Positions 51,921-61,086 of a DNA stretch of 64,000 bases are shown one piece after another (position 1 is the stretch's first letter; each line of letters starts with the position of its first letter). Location of the stretch: contig CAYLZG010000003.1 in assembly GCA_964387985.1 (NCBI GenBank), positions 19,753 through 83,752 on the forward strand, read 5' to 3'. The notes below the pieces were generated by a model. It worked only from the letters and a program-made list of their open reading frames with translations, did not search any database and was not told the origin of the DNA. Origin of the DNA: JALOOB01 sp964387985. Its GTDB lineage: Bacteria; Chloroflexota; Anaerolineae; CG2-30-64-16. Position numbers and translations under genes: made by a program.

Positions 51921-54500
51921 GTGCCCGAAAACAAGCGAATAAGAAGGAGCTTCCGGGCGCCCGAGGGTGATTGGCGGAGGGTGGACATCCATTTGCACAC
52001 CCCCGCGTCAGCGGACTGGTTGGAACCAGGCATTACCTACCTGCAGTGGCTGCAAAAGGCGGAGTCACGGGGCCTCGACATTGTGGCGATTACCGACCAC
52101 AACACAGTGGAAGGGGTCGCCAGACTGCGAGCCGAAGTTGAACGGCTTGCATGGCTAGAGGCAAATGACCGCTTGCGGCCGCAGGAACGGCGTGATTTAG
52201 ACGAGTATCGTCGCCTGGGTGATAAGATCCTGGTGTTACCGGGGTTTGAATTTACCGCCACGTTCGGTTTCCACATCCTCGGCGTTTTCCCGCCCGAGAC
52301 TGCGCTCCGAAAACTGGAATTGCTCCTGTTGCGCCTGAATGTGCCGATGGATCGGCTCTCTGAAGGCGTAACGGAGGTCGGTCCGACCACGGACGTGATC
52401 ACGGCATACCGGGTCATCCGGGAAGCCGGCGGCCTGGTCATTGCCGCGCACGCAAATTCCACTCACGGCGTTGCGCTGCAGGGCATGAGTTTTGGCGGCC
52501 AGACCCGCATCGCCTTCACCCAGGACCCCAATCTGCATGCCCTCGAAGTAACGGACCTCGAGAGCGTCTCACGACGCGCTGCCTGGCGTTTCTTTGACGG
52601 TTCTAAGCCCGAATATCCCCGGCGCATGCATCTGTTGCAGGGATCTGACGCGCACCGGCTGACTCGCGACCCGAAAGACAAGAACCGTCTGGGTATTGGA
52701 GATCGGGTGACGGAGATTATGCTGCCTGATGTGAGCTTCGACGCATTGCGGGCAGTGTTCGAAGGGAATGACTTCACGTTGATGCGTCCCTACCGGCCGC
52801 CGGCGGAAGCACCCTTCGATCACGTGCAGGCAGCGCTCGAGCAAGGCCCGAATATCGTCCAGGCGTTCCACGAAAGCATGAGCCGGGACGGTGGCGGTCT
52901 GCAAAGAGTGCTTTGCGATGTCGTCGCATTCGCCAACACCAGTGGCGGTACGATATACGTGGGGGTCACAGACAGGAACGGCCCGAGACGAGGCCTGGAA
53001 GCTCCGGACCTGGCAGTTCAGCTGCTCAAAAAGGAGATCGAGCGAAATGTTACGCCTCCGCTCGACGTCACGGTCGACATCCTGACGACTCAGGGCGCGC
53101 CCGTATTGCGAGCGGTCATTCCCAGCGGCGCCGATAAGCCCTATACACTCGGTCAAACGCGGGTGTACATCCGCGAGGAGAGCGAGACGAATGAGGCCGT
53201 GCGCGACGAACTGGTTCAGTTGGTGCTCGCCAGCAAGCGCTTTGCTGAGGCGCAGCCCCGAGTTGCTGAGCCTGCGACTGTCATACCACCGGCAGAGCCA
53301 CAGACCCCTTCTGCACCTGTACCCGCACCCGGAGTGACGACCGAGCGTGAGGCTGTTCGACGCATGCCCGCCCCGGGACGCCCCGGTCAGGCTTTGGCGC
53401 CATCTCAGGAGGAGTCTCACTTCCCACTCCCAAGCATTGGCGTCGAGTTGGTGTCCATGGAGGAGCGAAAAGGCGGGCGCTACTTCGCTATTCGTGACCT
53501 GCGCAATGGCAACATCGTGCAGAACGTGACGATTCACTCCGCGCGCAAACTGTGGAGTTATGCGATCAACCAGCACCTGACGCATCCGGATGGACCGGAT
53601 AACGTGACGTGGCGAGGTGATCTCGGGCTGTGGCAGGCTGCCAGGCGCGCCAAGAAGCTGCGCTACGACCTTGCACTGCGCATGCCTGGCCGCAAGGTGC
53701 GCGTTTTTTATGGTGTCACAGCTGATGGCATGACAGGCCCGTGGGCCCAGTTTTTGCTCGAGGAAGATCGTCCGGAAGGCGAGATGGAGACGATGCCGCC
53801 GGTCATCATCATCGATGAAGAACCTGATGATGAACGAGAAGGCACGACGCCTGAACCCAGTGACATCCTGGCTCCGCCAGAGAATGGCAACCGGGAACCC
53901 GAGGTGACTGCGAAATCGCGCTCGCGTCGCGGACATCGCGGCGGTCGCGATCGGAGCAGGAGCGTTAAGCCTGAGGCCGGAGATGTCGAGGCAGCGGCCG
54001 TGATTCTCGTCGAGGTGGCCGCGAAGCCGGAACCCGCTGAGCCCAGCGAGCCGCTCGCTGTGGAGCATGCCCAATCAGAGACCCCGGTTGCTGCCAAGCC
54101 GCGCAGCCGGACACGTAATCCAAAGGCCGGCGCCACCGAGCATCCGGCTCCTTCTGTTCAGCCCACATCACAGGGCGACGCAGAAGGTGTCGTCACCGAA
54201 ACGCCGGCGCCGAAGTCTCGCAGTCGCACACGGACTAAGAAACAGTCTGGCGCGCAGGCTCCCTCTGTACCAGCGCCCGTTGCTGCGGGTGGCGACGCTG
54301 ACCCGGCGCCCGAGCCTGCTGCCGGGGAGAAGGCGGAAGGTAGCAGCTCTCCCAAGCCGGCGCCAACGGTATCGAAGTCGCGGGCACCCCGCACGCCCAA
54401 GACCCCGCAGGCAGAGCCTGCGCGCTCCATGCCTGAGGCAATCGGCCAAGCGCCCAAGCGCCGGACTCGCAAGCCGAAGCAGGAGCCAACCGTAGAATAA
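51921..54500 (+). CDS. PHP phosphoesterase-AlbA_2 (Schlafen-type) fusion with long basic tail
   Basis: An 859-residue multidomain protein. Residues about 15-290 form a PHP domain with its metal ligands VDIHLHTP, ITDHNT, GFEFTATFGFH, IAAHANS and GSDAHRL. Residues about 300-435 match AlbA_2 (Schlafen): VVAFANTSGGTIYVGVTDRNG and TRVYIREESETNEAVRDELV. Residues about 505-620 are an unknown conserved-looking domain (KGGRYFAIRDLRNGNIVQNV, then a Trp-rich stretch). The last roughly 230 residues are disordered and rich in K/P-R-S-R-T units and acidic blocks, like the RNA-binding tail of RNase E. Start GTG. A nucleic-acid-processing or defence role is inferred. Confidence 0.8.
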   Translation: MPENKRIRRSFRAPEGDWRRVDIHLHTPASADWLEPGITYLQWLQKAESRGLDIVAITDHNTVEGVARLRAEVERLAWLEANDRLRPQERRDLDEYRRLGDKILVLPGFEFTATFGFHILGVFPPETALRKLELLLLRLNVPMDRLSEGVTEVGPTTDVITAYRVIREAGGLVIAAHANSTHGVALQGMSFGGQTRIAFTQDPNLHALEVTDLESVSRRAAWRFFDGSKPEYPRRMHLLQGSDAHRLTRDPKDKNRLGIGDRVTEIMLPDVSFDALRAVFEGNDFTLMRPYRPPAEAPFDHVQAALEQGPNIVQAFHESMSRDGGGLQRVLCDVVAFANTSGGTIYVGVTDRNGPRRGLEAPDLAVQLLKKEIERNVTPPLDVTVDILTTQGAPVLRAVIPSGADKPYTLGQTRVYIREESETNEAVRDELVQLVLASKRFAEAQPRVAEPATVIPPAEPQTPSAPVPAPGVTTEREAVRRMPAPGRPGQALAPSQEESHFPLPSIGVELVSMEERKGGRYFAIRDLRNGNIVQNVTIHSARKLWSYAINQHLTHPDGPDNVTWRGDLGLWQAARRAKKLRYDLALRMPGRKVRVFYGVTADGMTGPWAQFLLEEDRPEGEMETMPPVIIIDEEPDDEREGTTPEPSDILAPPENGNREPEVTAKSRSRRGHRGGRDRSRSVKPEAGDVEAAAVILVEVAAKPEPAEPSEPLAVEHAQSETPVAAKPRSRTRNPKAGATEHPAPSVQPTSQGDAEGVVTETPAPKSRSRTRTKKQSGAQAPSVPAPVAAGGDADPAPEPAAGEKAEGSSSPKPAPTVSKSRAPRTPKTPQAEPARSMPEAIGQAPKRRTRKPKQEPTVE

Positions 54501-54557
54501 CGGAATGGCTGTGTGGTTTTCGGGGTGCGCCCAACCTCGAAGACCGGACCGAAGATC

Positions 54558-54595
54558 AAAGCTCCCGAAGTCGTCCGACTTCGGGAGCTTTTCTT
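54558..54595. terminator. Bidirectional terminator between the PHP gene and the UbiA gene
   Basis: Perfect 15-base arms AAAGCTCCCGAAGTC (54558-54572) and GACTTCGGGAGCTTT (54577-54591) with a 4-base loop and a T-rich tail on both strands. The genes are convergent. Confidence 0.92.
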
Positions 54596-54598
54596 CTC

Positions 54599-55516
54599 CT
54601 AGAAGATGTAGAACACCAGGAACACGACCACCCCAAACAGCAGGACATCAAGAAGCAGCGCGCGATCCTTGAGCACGACTACATCCGGCGGATCTGTCTC
54701 ACCCTTGACGTGGATCAGGTACAGGTAGCGGAAGATGCCGTAAAGGACGAAAGGGATCGTCAGCATCATTGAATGGTTCTCTGGCAAGTTGGGGGCAGAG
54801 AAGGTGTAGGTGGCGTAGGCCATGACCGTGGACGCGCTGACCAGAGAGAGCATTTCGTCCACGAACCGGAGATTGTACTCGGCCAGGATCCTACGCGTGC
54901 TTGCGCTGTTTTCATGCATCAGCACGATTTCCTGCCGGCGTTTGCCCAGGCCCAGGAACAGAGCGAGCAACACCATGCAGACGTAGAGCCAGGGCGAAAA
55001 CCGCTCCGCATTAACCACCGCAACGCCTGCTCCGACGCGGAGCACGAAGCCCGCGGCGATGGTCAGCACATCGACGATGACGATGTTCTTCAGCCGGAAG
55101 GTGTACGCGACCATCAACAGCAGGTATCCGTAGAGGATCGCCGCCAGTTGCCAGCCGATGGCCAGCGCCCAAGGCAGGCAGCCGACTACGATGATGCTCG
55201 CAGCCACTATCGCGATCCTGGGGTTGAGCGCACCGGATGCCAGGGGCCGGTTACGCTTTTCCGGGTGAAGCCGGTCCTTCGGCATGTCGACGAGGTCGTT
55301 GATGATGTACACTGCGCTGGAGATCAGGCAGAAAAGAACGAAGGCTGCCAGGGTGGCCAAAAATGGCTCGGACCGAAATAGCTTGACGTCGAACACCAGG
55401 GCTGCCCAGACGAAGACATTCTTTGTCCACTGTTTGGGTCGCATCGTCTTGATCAGAAGCGCGAGCTGGGAACGCTGCCGAACAGATGTGGAGGATGTGG
55501 GGGTTGCTTCACCCAT
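54599..55516 (-). CDS. UbiA-family decaprenyl-phosphate phosphoribosyltransferase-like
   Basis: A 305-residue membrane prenyltransferase with about eight to nine helices. The substrate motifs are NDLVDMPKDRLHPEKRNRP (N-D-x-x-D, about residues 74-92) and the second aspartate motif in the cytoplasmic loop near GKRRQEIVLMHE. RPKQWTKNVFVWAAL near the N-terminus is typical of the DPPR-synthase branch (mycobacterial Rv3806c-like), which makes decaprenyl-phosphoribose for cell-wall arabinose; other UbiA roles are possible. ATG 55516 has GGAG upstream. Confidence 0.8.
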   Translation of the reverse strand: MGEATPTSSTSVRQRSQLALLIKTMRPKQWTKNVFVWAALVFDVKLFRSEPFLATLAAFVLFCLISSAVYIINDLVDMPKDRLHPEKRNRPLASGALNPRIAIVAASIIVVGCLPWALAIGWQLAAILYGYLLLMVAYTFRLKNIVIVDVLTIAAGFVLRVGAGVAVVNAERFSPWLYVCMVLLALFLGLGKRRQEIVLMHENSASTRRILAEYNLRFVDEMLSLVSASTVMAYATYTFSAPNLPENHSMMLTIPFVLYGIFRYLYLIHVKGETDPPDVVVLKDRALLLDVLLFGVVVFLVFYIF

Positions 55517-55540
55517 GTGATCGTCGTCTCCTTGCCCGGC

Positions 55541-55570
55541 ATGATAACTCAACGACACTTGGCGCGTCAA
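55541..55570 (-). promoter_or_regulatory. Candidate promoter of the UbiA-family gene
   Basis: Minus strand TTGACG (55570-55565), 18 bases, TATCAT (55546-55541). Confidence 0.45.
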
Positions 55571-55619
55571 CTATGGTCGCACTTCTGTGTCGAAATTCGT
55601 CCACAAATCAAAAACGTAA

Positions 55620-55648
55620 TTCACACGTTAATCAAGCAGTCGCATAAT
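55620..55648 (+). promoter_or_regulatory. Promoter of mscL
   Basis: TTCACA (55620-55625), 17 bases, CATAAT (55643-55648); both boxes match at 5 of 6 positions. The leader of about 90 bases before the GGAGG site holds nothing recognised. Confidence 0.5.
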
Positions 55649-55744
55649 GTTTTTTGGTGTGCGCGCACGGGATGTCGCTCGCGCTCCCGATGGCGGCAGA
55701 AGGCAGCCATTGTCTTGTCTCATCCCTGATCTTTGGAGGTTACC

Positions 55745-56125
55745 ATGCTTAGCGAATTCAAGAAGTTCATTCTCCGGGGCAACGTCATCGATCTGGCGGT
55801 TGCAGTCGTAATCGGAGCCGCTTTCGGGGCCATCGTCACATCTCTCACGCAGGACATCATCATGCCACTGGTCGGTATGTTGTTGGGAGGTCTCGACTTC
55901 TCCAGTCTTTCCGTGACCGTAGGCAGCGCAGTGCTTGCATACGGCAAATTCATTCAAGCGATCGTCAATTTCCTGATCATCGGCTTTGCCCTGTTCCTGA
56001 TCGTGAAGGCGATCAACAAGACGATGGAGTCAAAGAAGCAAGCTGAAGAGGCTGCGCCCGCTGCGCCACCTGCAGACGTTGTGTTGTTGACTGAGATTCG
56101 TGATCTGTTGCAGAAAGGACGTTAG
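55745..56125 (+). CDS. mscL: Large-conductance mechanosensitive channel MscL
   Basis: A 126-residue homopentameric channel. The pore helix FKKFILRGNVIDLAVAVVIGAAFGAIV (residues about 5-31) is the family signature, and TM2 is near YGKFIQAIVNFLIIGFALFLIV. The C-terminal cytoplasmic helix ends VVLLTEIRDLLQK, as expected. ATG 55745 follows GGAGG by five bases; an in-frame TTG four codons earlier is discarded. It releases solutes at extreme tension, complementing the MscS at 40.5 kb. The next gene starts two bases after its stop. Confidence 0.95.
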   Translation: MLSEFKKFILRGNVIDLAVAVVIGAAFGAIVTSLTQDIIMPLVGMLLGGLDFSSLSVTVGSAVLAYGKFIQAIVNFLIIGFALFLIVKAINKTMESKKQAEEAAPAAPPADVVLLTEIRDLLQKGR

Positions 56126-56127
56126 TT

Positions 56128-56634
56128 ATGGACCCAAAGATGTTGTCGGCAGAAGAGTGGTATACCGTTCTGGAAGGGGCGAGCGCTGCCTCAGGCCTGA
56201 TCATGAGTTCTGACATGTCCGGGCCGATCGGATTGACGAAAGAGGCAAGCGCAGCACTGGAAGTGATGCGTGAGGACCGCTGGACGTCTCCGTTCATCAG
56301 CGCGTTTCACAGCGAGGTGATGGCTGCGACAAAGGAGCGGCAACAGGAGTTCCAGAAGATCGCACAGGCTCGGCAAGCCGAACTGAAGGCGCAGAAGCCG
56401 ACCCCCGAGCAAGTCAAAGAGATGGGCCTGGCATCGATCCGCAATGCCGTTGCACTCGTTGAAGACAAGGGCGGTAGCGAGGCTGCTGCAGAGTACCGGC
56501 AGCTTATCTGGGAAACCGCTCAGAAGACGGCTGCCGCAGGCAAAGAAGGCGGATTCCTGGGATTTGGCGGGAAGCCTGTGTCGGAGGCTGAGCAGTCTGC
56601 CCTGGACCTGATCAAGGGAGCGCTCGGCATATAA
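56128..56634 (+). CDS. Hypothetical protein co-transcribed with mscL
   Basis: A 168-residue soluble protein, mainly helical (KERQQEFQKIAQARQAELKAQ), with a glycine-rich loop GKEGGFLGFGGKPVSEAEQ near the C-terminus. No signal peptide or membrane segment. I do not recognise the family, although the last 30 residues (VSEAEQSALDLIKGALG) look like helical stress-associated proteins. Its two-base spacing from mscL indicates translational coupling, so it may act with the channel or in osmotic stress (inference). Confidence 0.6.
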   Translation: MDPKMLSAEEWYTVLEGASAASGLIMSSDMSGPIGLTKEASAALEVMREDRWTSPFISAFHSEVMAATKERQQEFQKIAQARQAELKAQKPTPEQVKEMGLASIRNAVALVEDKGGSEAAAEYRQLIWETAQKTAAAGKEGGFLGFGGKPVSEAEQSALDLIKGALGI

Positions 56635-56659
56635 GCCAGGGCGTTGCAGGCAAACTGCC

Positions 56660-56696
56660 AGAAAGCCACGCGACAAAGGCTGTCGCGTGGCTTTCT
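56660..56696. terminator. Terminator after the mscL operon
   Basis: Perfect 16-base arms AGAAAGCCACGCGACA (56660-56675) and TGTCGCGTGGCTTTCT (56681-56696). Symmetrical, so it could act in both directions. Confidence 0.9.
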
Positions 56697-56709
56697 TCAT
56701 TTCGCGTTT

Positions 56710-56746
56710 CGTCCCCGGAGTGGGTTTCCCTCCGGGGACGTTTTCG
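56710..56746. terminator. Second terminator, between the convergent operons
   Basis: CGTCCCCGGAG (56710-56720) and CTCCGGGGACG (56730-56740), then TTTTCGTTT on the plus strand. Together with the hairpin 14 bases upstream it forms a double terminator. Confidence 0.85.
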
Positions 56747-56757
56747 TTTGGGCGGAT

Positions 56758-58149
56758 CTAGGCCACCATCAGGTACGGTTCTTCCACCACGCCCTTGATC
56801 CACTGCAGGAAGCGGGCGGCGGGCGCGCCGTCGACGATGCGGTGATCGAAGACCAGGCTGAGCGTTAGCATCTGCCGCAGGACGGGCGCGGATGGGCTTT
56901 CGGGCTTGAAGACCCATTTCGGATTGATGCGTCCGACGCCGAGGATTGCGGCCTCAGGCAGATTGATGACCGGTGTAAACGCGTCGATGTCGTGCATGCC
57001 CAGGTTTGTGATGGTGAAGGTGCCTCCTGCCAGATCGTCAGGCAAAGAGCGACCTTTGCGGGCCCGATCTACCAGTTGGCGGAACTCCTGGCCGAAATCA
57101 CGCAGCGACTTCGTGTCCGCGTCCCGGATGACTGGCACCAGCAGGCCCTTCTCCGTGTCTACTGCCATGCCCAGATTCACGTGTGCCATGAGCTCGATCG
57201 CGTCGGGTGCAAGCCGTGCGTTCATGTAGGGAAACTGGCGAAGAGCCTTGGCGACTATGAGCGCCAGCAGGTCGTTGTAGCCAGGAGCAAAGCCCCACTG
57301 CTCGCTGACCTTTGCCTTGAGTCTCTCGCGCATGGCGACGAACTCGGTAGCATCGACCTCGGTCACCAGGGTGACTCGCGCGGTGGTGTGAACGCTGCTG
57401 CCCATGCGGTCGGCGATGATCGCCCGCACGCCCTTCAGCGGGATGCGTTCAGCAAACTCGGTAGCAGACAGCGCAGTGGCAACGGGTGCGGCTGGCGCGG
57501 TGATAGCCGGCGCCGGAGCGGAAACAGGGGCAGCCGGTGCAGCCGCCGCAAGCACGTCTTCCCGGGTGATCTTGCCGCCAGAACCTGTGCCGGTAACGTG
57601 CCGGAGATCGATGCCGGTTTGGGCCGCGAGTTTCTCGGCCAAGGGCGTGGCCTTGGGTGCGGACGCCAGGAACGCGATGACATCTCTTTCAGCGACGCGT
57701 ACACCGCCGCCGCCGGTGGGCTCAATCCGTGCAACGTCGACGCCCTTTGTGCTTGCCACCTTTCGAGCGCGGGGAGAAGCGAACACCCTGGTTGCCCCGG
57801 TTGGCGATACGGGCTCCGGTGCTTGCGCCGCGGCAGGTTCGGGCGAAGGCTCTACCTGGTCGCTGACCTCTGCAGCTTCCTCGCCGACCTTGTGCGCGAT
57901 GAACCTGTCATCTGGCTTGCCGACGATCGCAACGACTTCCAGGACGGGTACCGTGTCGCCGGCCGCGTATGGACCGCGATGCAGCACACCGGCAGCCTCA
58001 GATTCGACGAAGAAGGTGGTCTTGTCGGTCTCTATCTCCAGGATCTCCTGGCCCTTCTTGACCGTCGCACCATCCTCAACAAACCACTGGACAATCTTCA
58101 CTTCCTCGACTGTCTGGCCGTATTTGGGGATGTAGACCTCGGCTGGCAT
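56758..58149 (-). CDS. 2-oxoacid dehydrogenase E2 (dihydrolipoamide acyltransferase) with two peripheral-binding domains
   Basis: A 463-residue E2 core. The lipoyl domain carries the lipoylated lysine in EIETDKTTFFVES (about residue 41). Two E3/E1-binding (PSBD) motifs follow in tandem: FASPRARKVASTKGVDVARI (about 130) and ATPLAEKLAAQTGIDLRHVT (about 178); one is usual. The catalytic domain ends with FDHRIVDGAPAARFL (HRxxDG, about 437). The ATG shares its A with the TGA of the E1 gene (TGATG), so the two are coupled. It transfers acyl groups from E1 to CoA. No E3 gene is in the window. Confidence 0.93.
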   Translation of the reverse strand: MPAEVYIPKYGQTVEEVKIVQWFVEDGATVKKGQEILEIETDKTTFFVESEAAGVLHRGPYAAGDTVPVLEVVAIVGKPDDRFIAHKVGEEAAEVSDQVEPSPEPAAAQAPEPVSPTGATRVFASPRARKVASTKGVDVARIEPTGGGGVRVAERDVIAFLASAPKATPLAEKLAAQTGIDLRHVTGTGSGGKITREDVLAAAAPAAPVSAPAPAITAPAAPVATALSATEFAERIPLKGVRAIIADRMGSSVHTTARVTLVTEVDATEFVAMRERLKAKVSEQWGFAPGYNDLLALIVAKALRQFPYMNARLAPDAIELMAHVNLGMAVDTEKGLLVPVIRDADTKSLRDFGQEFRQLVDRARKGRSLPDDLAGGTFTITNLGMHDIDAFTPVINLPEAAILGVGRINPKWVFKPESPSAPVLRQMLTLSLVFDHRIVDGAPAARFLQWIKGVVEEPYLMVA

Positions 58150-60263
58150 CAGCTTACCACCTTCCGGCACGCGGCCACGATGCGGTTGACATTCGGGATG
58201 GCCAGGTCTTCGAGGATCTCTGCACGCGGCACCGGCACGTTGGCTGCTGAAACGCGCACCATCGGCGCGTCCAGGTAATCGAATGCATGCTCGTTGACCA
58301 ACGCCATGATTTCGTTGATAAAACTCGAGTTCTCATAGGCCTCGGTCAGGCCCACCAGCCGCCCGGTCTTCTTGACTGAGTTCAGGATGGTGTCCAGATC
58401 CAACGGCTTCAGGGAACGCAGGTCGACCAATTCGACATCGATGCCTTCCTTGGTGAGGATCTCGGCCGCCTCGAGGCCGCGGTGCACCATGCGCGAGTAG
58501 GTCACCAGGGTGATGTCCTTGCCCGGCCGCTTGATATCGGCCACGCCGAGCGGTATGACATAATCTTGTTCGGGTACGGGTCCCTTGACGCCGTAGAGCA
58601 TCTTGTGCTCAATGAACATCACCGGGTTATCATCGCGTATGGCGGCCTTAAGCAGGCCTTTGGCGTCGTAAGGCGTCGAGGGCATGACCACGTAGATGCC
58701 AGGAAAGTGCGTCCACAGTGCCTCCAGGCTCTGTGAATGGTGTGCAGCGATTGCCCGGCCTGCGCCGCCTTCGGTGCGCACCACCATCGGGACGCTGGTC
58801 TTCCCGCCGAACATGTAACGGTTCTTCGCGCCCTGGTTGGCAATCTGGTCCATGGCAAGGGGCGTGAAATCGACATACATGATCTCCGCAATGGGACGCA
58901 TGCCGGCCATCGCTGCGCCGACTGCCGCGCCGCCAATGGTTGCTTCGCTGATGGGCGTATCGATCACGCGCTTGCCGCCGAACTCTGCGAAGAGCCCACG
59001 GGTAGCCCCATAAGCGCCCCCATAGAGGCCGACGTCTTCTCCCATGATAAACACCGATGGATCCGCCAGCATCTCCTCGCGTGCCGCCTCCACCAGCGCC
59101 TGGGAGTAGGCGATGGTTTTCATGGGCACATCTGTCGTTCCGCCCTTTTCGGCCAGGTGCACCTGGCCGCGCAGCTTTGCCTCTGCCTGGATATCTGCGG
59201 CCGTGTGCTTCAGGGGCGCAAAGACATCGGTCTCCAGCTCGCTCGGATCAGGGACAGGAGATGCCTCGGCAAAGGTCATTGCAGCTGCCAGCTTGTCTTC
59301 GACAACCTTCTCTATGGCTTCGAGTTCGCCGTCCTGCACCATCTTCAGGTCGGCAAGTTGGCCTTGCAGTACGGTTAGCGGGTCGCGTGCCTTCCAATTG
59401 CCCTCTTCGTCGCGGGTGCGATAGGCGCGATTGTCCGAATGGCTGTGACCGAACCAGCGATAGGTCTTCGCTTCGATCAGGGTTGGCCCTTCGCCGCGTC
59501 GTGCCCGGTCTGCCGCCTTTGCCACTGCAGCCCGCATCTGCACTACGTCCATGCCGTCGACGACAACGCCCGGAATGCCGTATGCGCATGCCCGAGCGGC
59601 GATGTCGGGGAGCTTGGTCACGTTGGCCCAAGGGACGGACATGCCGTACTGGTTATTCTCCGCCACGAAAATGACCGGAAGATCCATGGCAGAGGCCATG
59701 TTGAGGGCCTCGTGGAAATTGCCTTCGTTTGATGCTCCATCGCCGAAGAAGCAGACCACGACCCGATCGGTGCCCTGGAGCTTCTGGGCCAGTCCCGCGC
59801 CCACGGCAACTGGCAGGTTCCCGCCCACGATACCGGTCGCGCCCAGGTTGCCATGGGACACGTCGGCAATGTGCATGGAGCCGCCCTTGCCCTTACAGTA
59901 GCCGCCCGATTTGCCAAGGACCTCGGCCATCATCTTGTTGTAGTGCGCTTGCTTTTCCTCATCGGTCTTGGCCGCAGAGTCGCCGTGCGCGTGACCGTGG
60001 CCGTGCCCGCGATGGGTTGACGTGATGAGGTCGTCATCGCGTAGAGCGGCTACTGCGCCGACCGCCACCGCCTCCTGGCCTGCGTACAGGTGAGACGCAC
60101 CCTTGAGCACAGCCTTGGTCAACAGGCGGGAAATTTGCTCCTCCAGGGCGCGGATTTCGGTCATCTGCCGCAGATATGTCAGCAGATCCTTCTTGGTCAG
60201 TTCTTGCTCTTCGATCAGGGCAGAGAGCTTCACGATGTCGATGGGTGGCAGGGGTTGATTCAC
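58149..60263 (-). CDS. Fused E1 alpha/beta subunit of a 2-oxoacid (pyruvate/acetoin-type) dehydrogenase
   Basis: A 704-residue fusion: residues about 1-355 are E1 alpha (thiamine-diphosphate motif FFGDGASNEGNFHEALNMA, about 180-198), and about 378-704 are E1 beta (IMGEDVGLYGGAYGATRGL, then RTEGGAGRAIAAHHSQSLEAL). A His-rich insert, HRGHGHGHAHGDSAAKTDEE (about residues 79-98), replaces the short HRGHGH loop of relatives. GTG 60263 has GGAGG exactly six bases upstream; the longer ATG frame would start inside the regulator gene. It decarboxylates pyruvate or acetoin; the substrate is not certain. Followed by E2 with start/stop overlap. Confidence 0.93.
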   Translation of the reverse strand: MNQPLPPIDIVKLSALIEEQELTKKDLLTYLRQMTEIRALEEQISRLLTKAVLKGASHLYAGQEAVAVGAVAALRDDDLITSTHRGHGHGHAHGDSAAKTDEEKQAHYNKMMAEVLGKSGGYCKGKGGSMHIADVSHGNLGATGIVGGNLPVAVGAGLAQKLQGTDRVVVCFFGDGASNEGNFHEALNMASAMDLPVIFVAENNQYGMSVPWANVTKLPDIAARACAYGIPGVVVDGMDVVQMRAAVAKAADRARRGEGPTLIEAKTYRWFGHSHSDNRAYRTRDEEGNWKARDPLTVLQGQLADLKMVQDGELEAIEKVVEDKLAAAMTFAEASPVPDPSELETDVFAPLKHTAADIQAEAKLRGQVHLAEKGGTTDVPMKTIAYSQALVEAAREEMLADPSVFIMGEDVGLYGGAYGATRGLFAEFGGKRVIDTPISEATIGGAAVGAAMAGMRPIAEIMYVDFTPLAMDQIANQGAKNRYMFGGKTSVPMVVRTEGGAGRAIAAHHSQSLEALWTHFPGIYVVMPSTPYDAKGLLKAAIRDDNPVMFIEHKMLYGVKGPVPEQDYVIPLGVADIKRPGKDITLVTYSRMVHRGLEAAEILTKEGIDVELVDLRSLKPLDLDTILNSVKKTGRLVGLTEAYENSSFINEIMALVNEHAFDYLDAPMVRVSAANVPVPRAEILEDLAIPNVNRIVAACRKVVS

Positions 60264-60269
60264 AAAGAG

Positions 60270-60274
60270 CCTCC
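60270..60274 (-). promoter_or_regulatory. Ribosome binding site deciding the E1 GTG start
   Basis: GGAGG on the minus strand, six bases before GTG 60263. Confidence 0.65.
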
Positions 60275-60276
60275 GG

Positions 60277-61047
60277 CTAAACCAGAATGACTTCCGCACC
60301 TGTGGCGCGGAGTTGCTCGACAAGCTCGCTGGGCGCGTCGCTGTCGGTGATTATTTTATCGATTGCACGGGCCGGGGCGAAAGATGCCACGCCAACGCGA
60401 CCCCATTTGGTCCGGTCCACTACGGCAACGACTTCGCGGACCATTTGAACGACAACTTGCTTGACTTCGGCCTCGTCTGCACTGACATCGGTCAGCCCTT
60501 CTTCCGTGGATATGCCGTGACTGCCGAAGAATCCTTTGCTAAGGTTGACGCGTCTGAGGATGTCCAGGCCGTCCACGCCGACCAGCGAGGCAGTGTCGCG
60601 ACGCAGCGCACCGCCGACGACAAGCACTGAGACACCCGCCGCACCGAGCAGTTCCTGGGCGATGGCCAGGCCATTGGTGACGACTGTGAGGTAACGACGA
60701 TCTCTCAGGCACTGGGCAATCGCCAGGGCAGTGCTGGATGAGTCAAGAAACACCGCATCGCCGTCATGGATGAGCTCAGCCGCCGCAGCGCCAATGTGGG
60801 CCTTCTCCTGCGTCTGCTGCAGACGCCGAAGATTGAGTGACAGATACTGCGTGCCCGAGTTGAGAGCCACTGCGCCGCCATGGGTTCTCAGCAGCAAATC
60901 GCTTTTCGCGAGGGCCTGGAGGTCTGCCCGAATGGTGACCTCAGACAGGCCGAACGCCTGGCTCAGTTCAGCGACCGATGCGCGACCCGCTTCGGTTACC
61001 CGGTTCAGTATGCCCTGCCGCCGTTCGGCAACGGACAGAGTTTTCAT
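60277..61047 (-). CDS. DeoR/GlpR-family transcriptional regulator
   Basis: A 256-residue regulator. The N-terminal winged helix AERRQGILNRVTEAGRASVAELSQAFGLSEVTIRADLQAL (split here: helix-turn-helix at about residues 22-41) is followed by a sugar-phosphate-sensing domain with VFLDSSSTALAIAQCL (about 95-110), TVVTNGLAIAQEL and FFGSHGISTEEGLTD. Such regulators respond to phosphorylated sugars or related metabolites. The E1 gene begins 13 bases after the stop, so it probably controls the dehydrogenase operon and itself. Confidence 0.92.
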   Translation of the reverse strand: MKTLSVAERRQGILNRVTEAGRASVAELSQAFGLSEVTIRADLQALAKSDLLLRTHGGAVALNSGTQYLSLNLRRLQQTQEKAHIGAAAAELIHDGDAVFLDSSSTALAIAQCLRDRRYLTVVTNGLAIAQELLGAAGVSVLVVGGALRRDTASLVGVDGLDILRRVNLSKGFFGSHGISTEEGLTDVSADEAEVKQVVVQMVREVVAVVDRTKWGRVGVASFAPARAIDKIITDSDAPSELVEQLRATGAEVILV

Positions 61048-61086
61048 TTGTCTCCGGTATCTTTCGAATACTTACGTTTGTTTGCG

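Noticed and set aside
52569..54074. 501-codon open frame antisense to the PHP/AlbA_2 gene
   Set aside because: The plus-strand gene has clear domain motifs; the antisense frame has none and exists because of the GC-rich codon bias.
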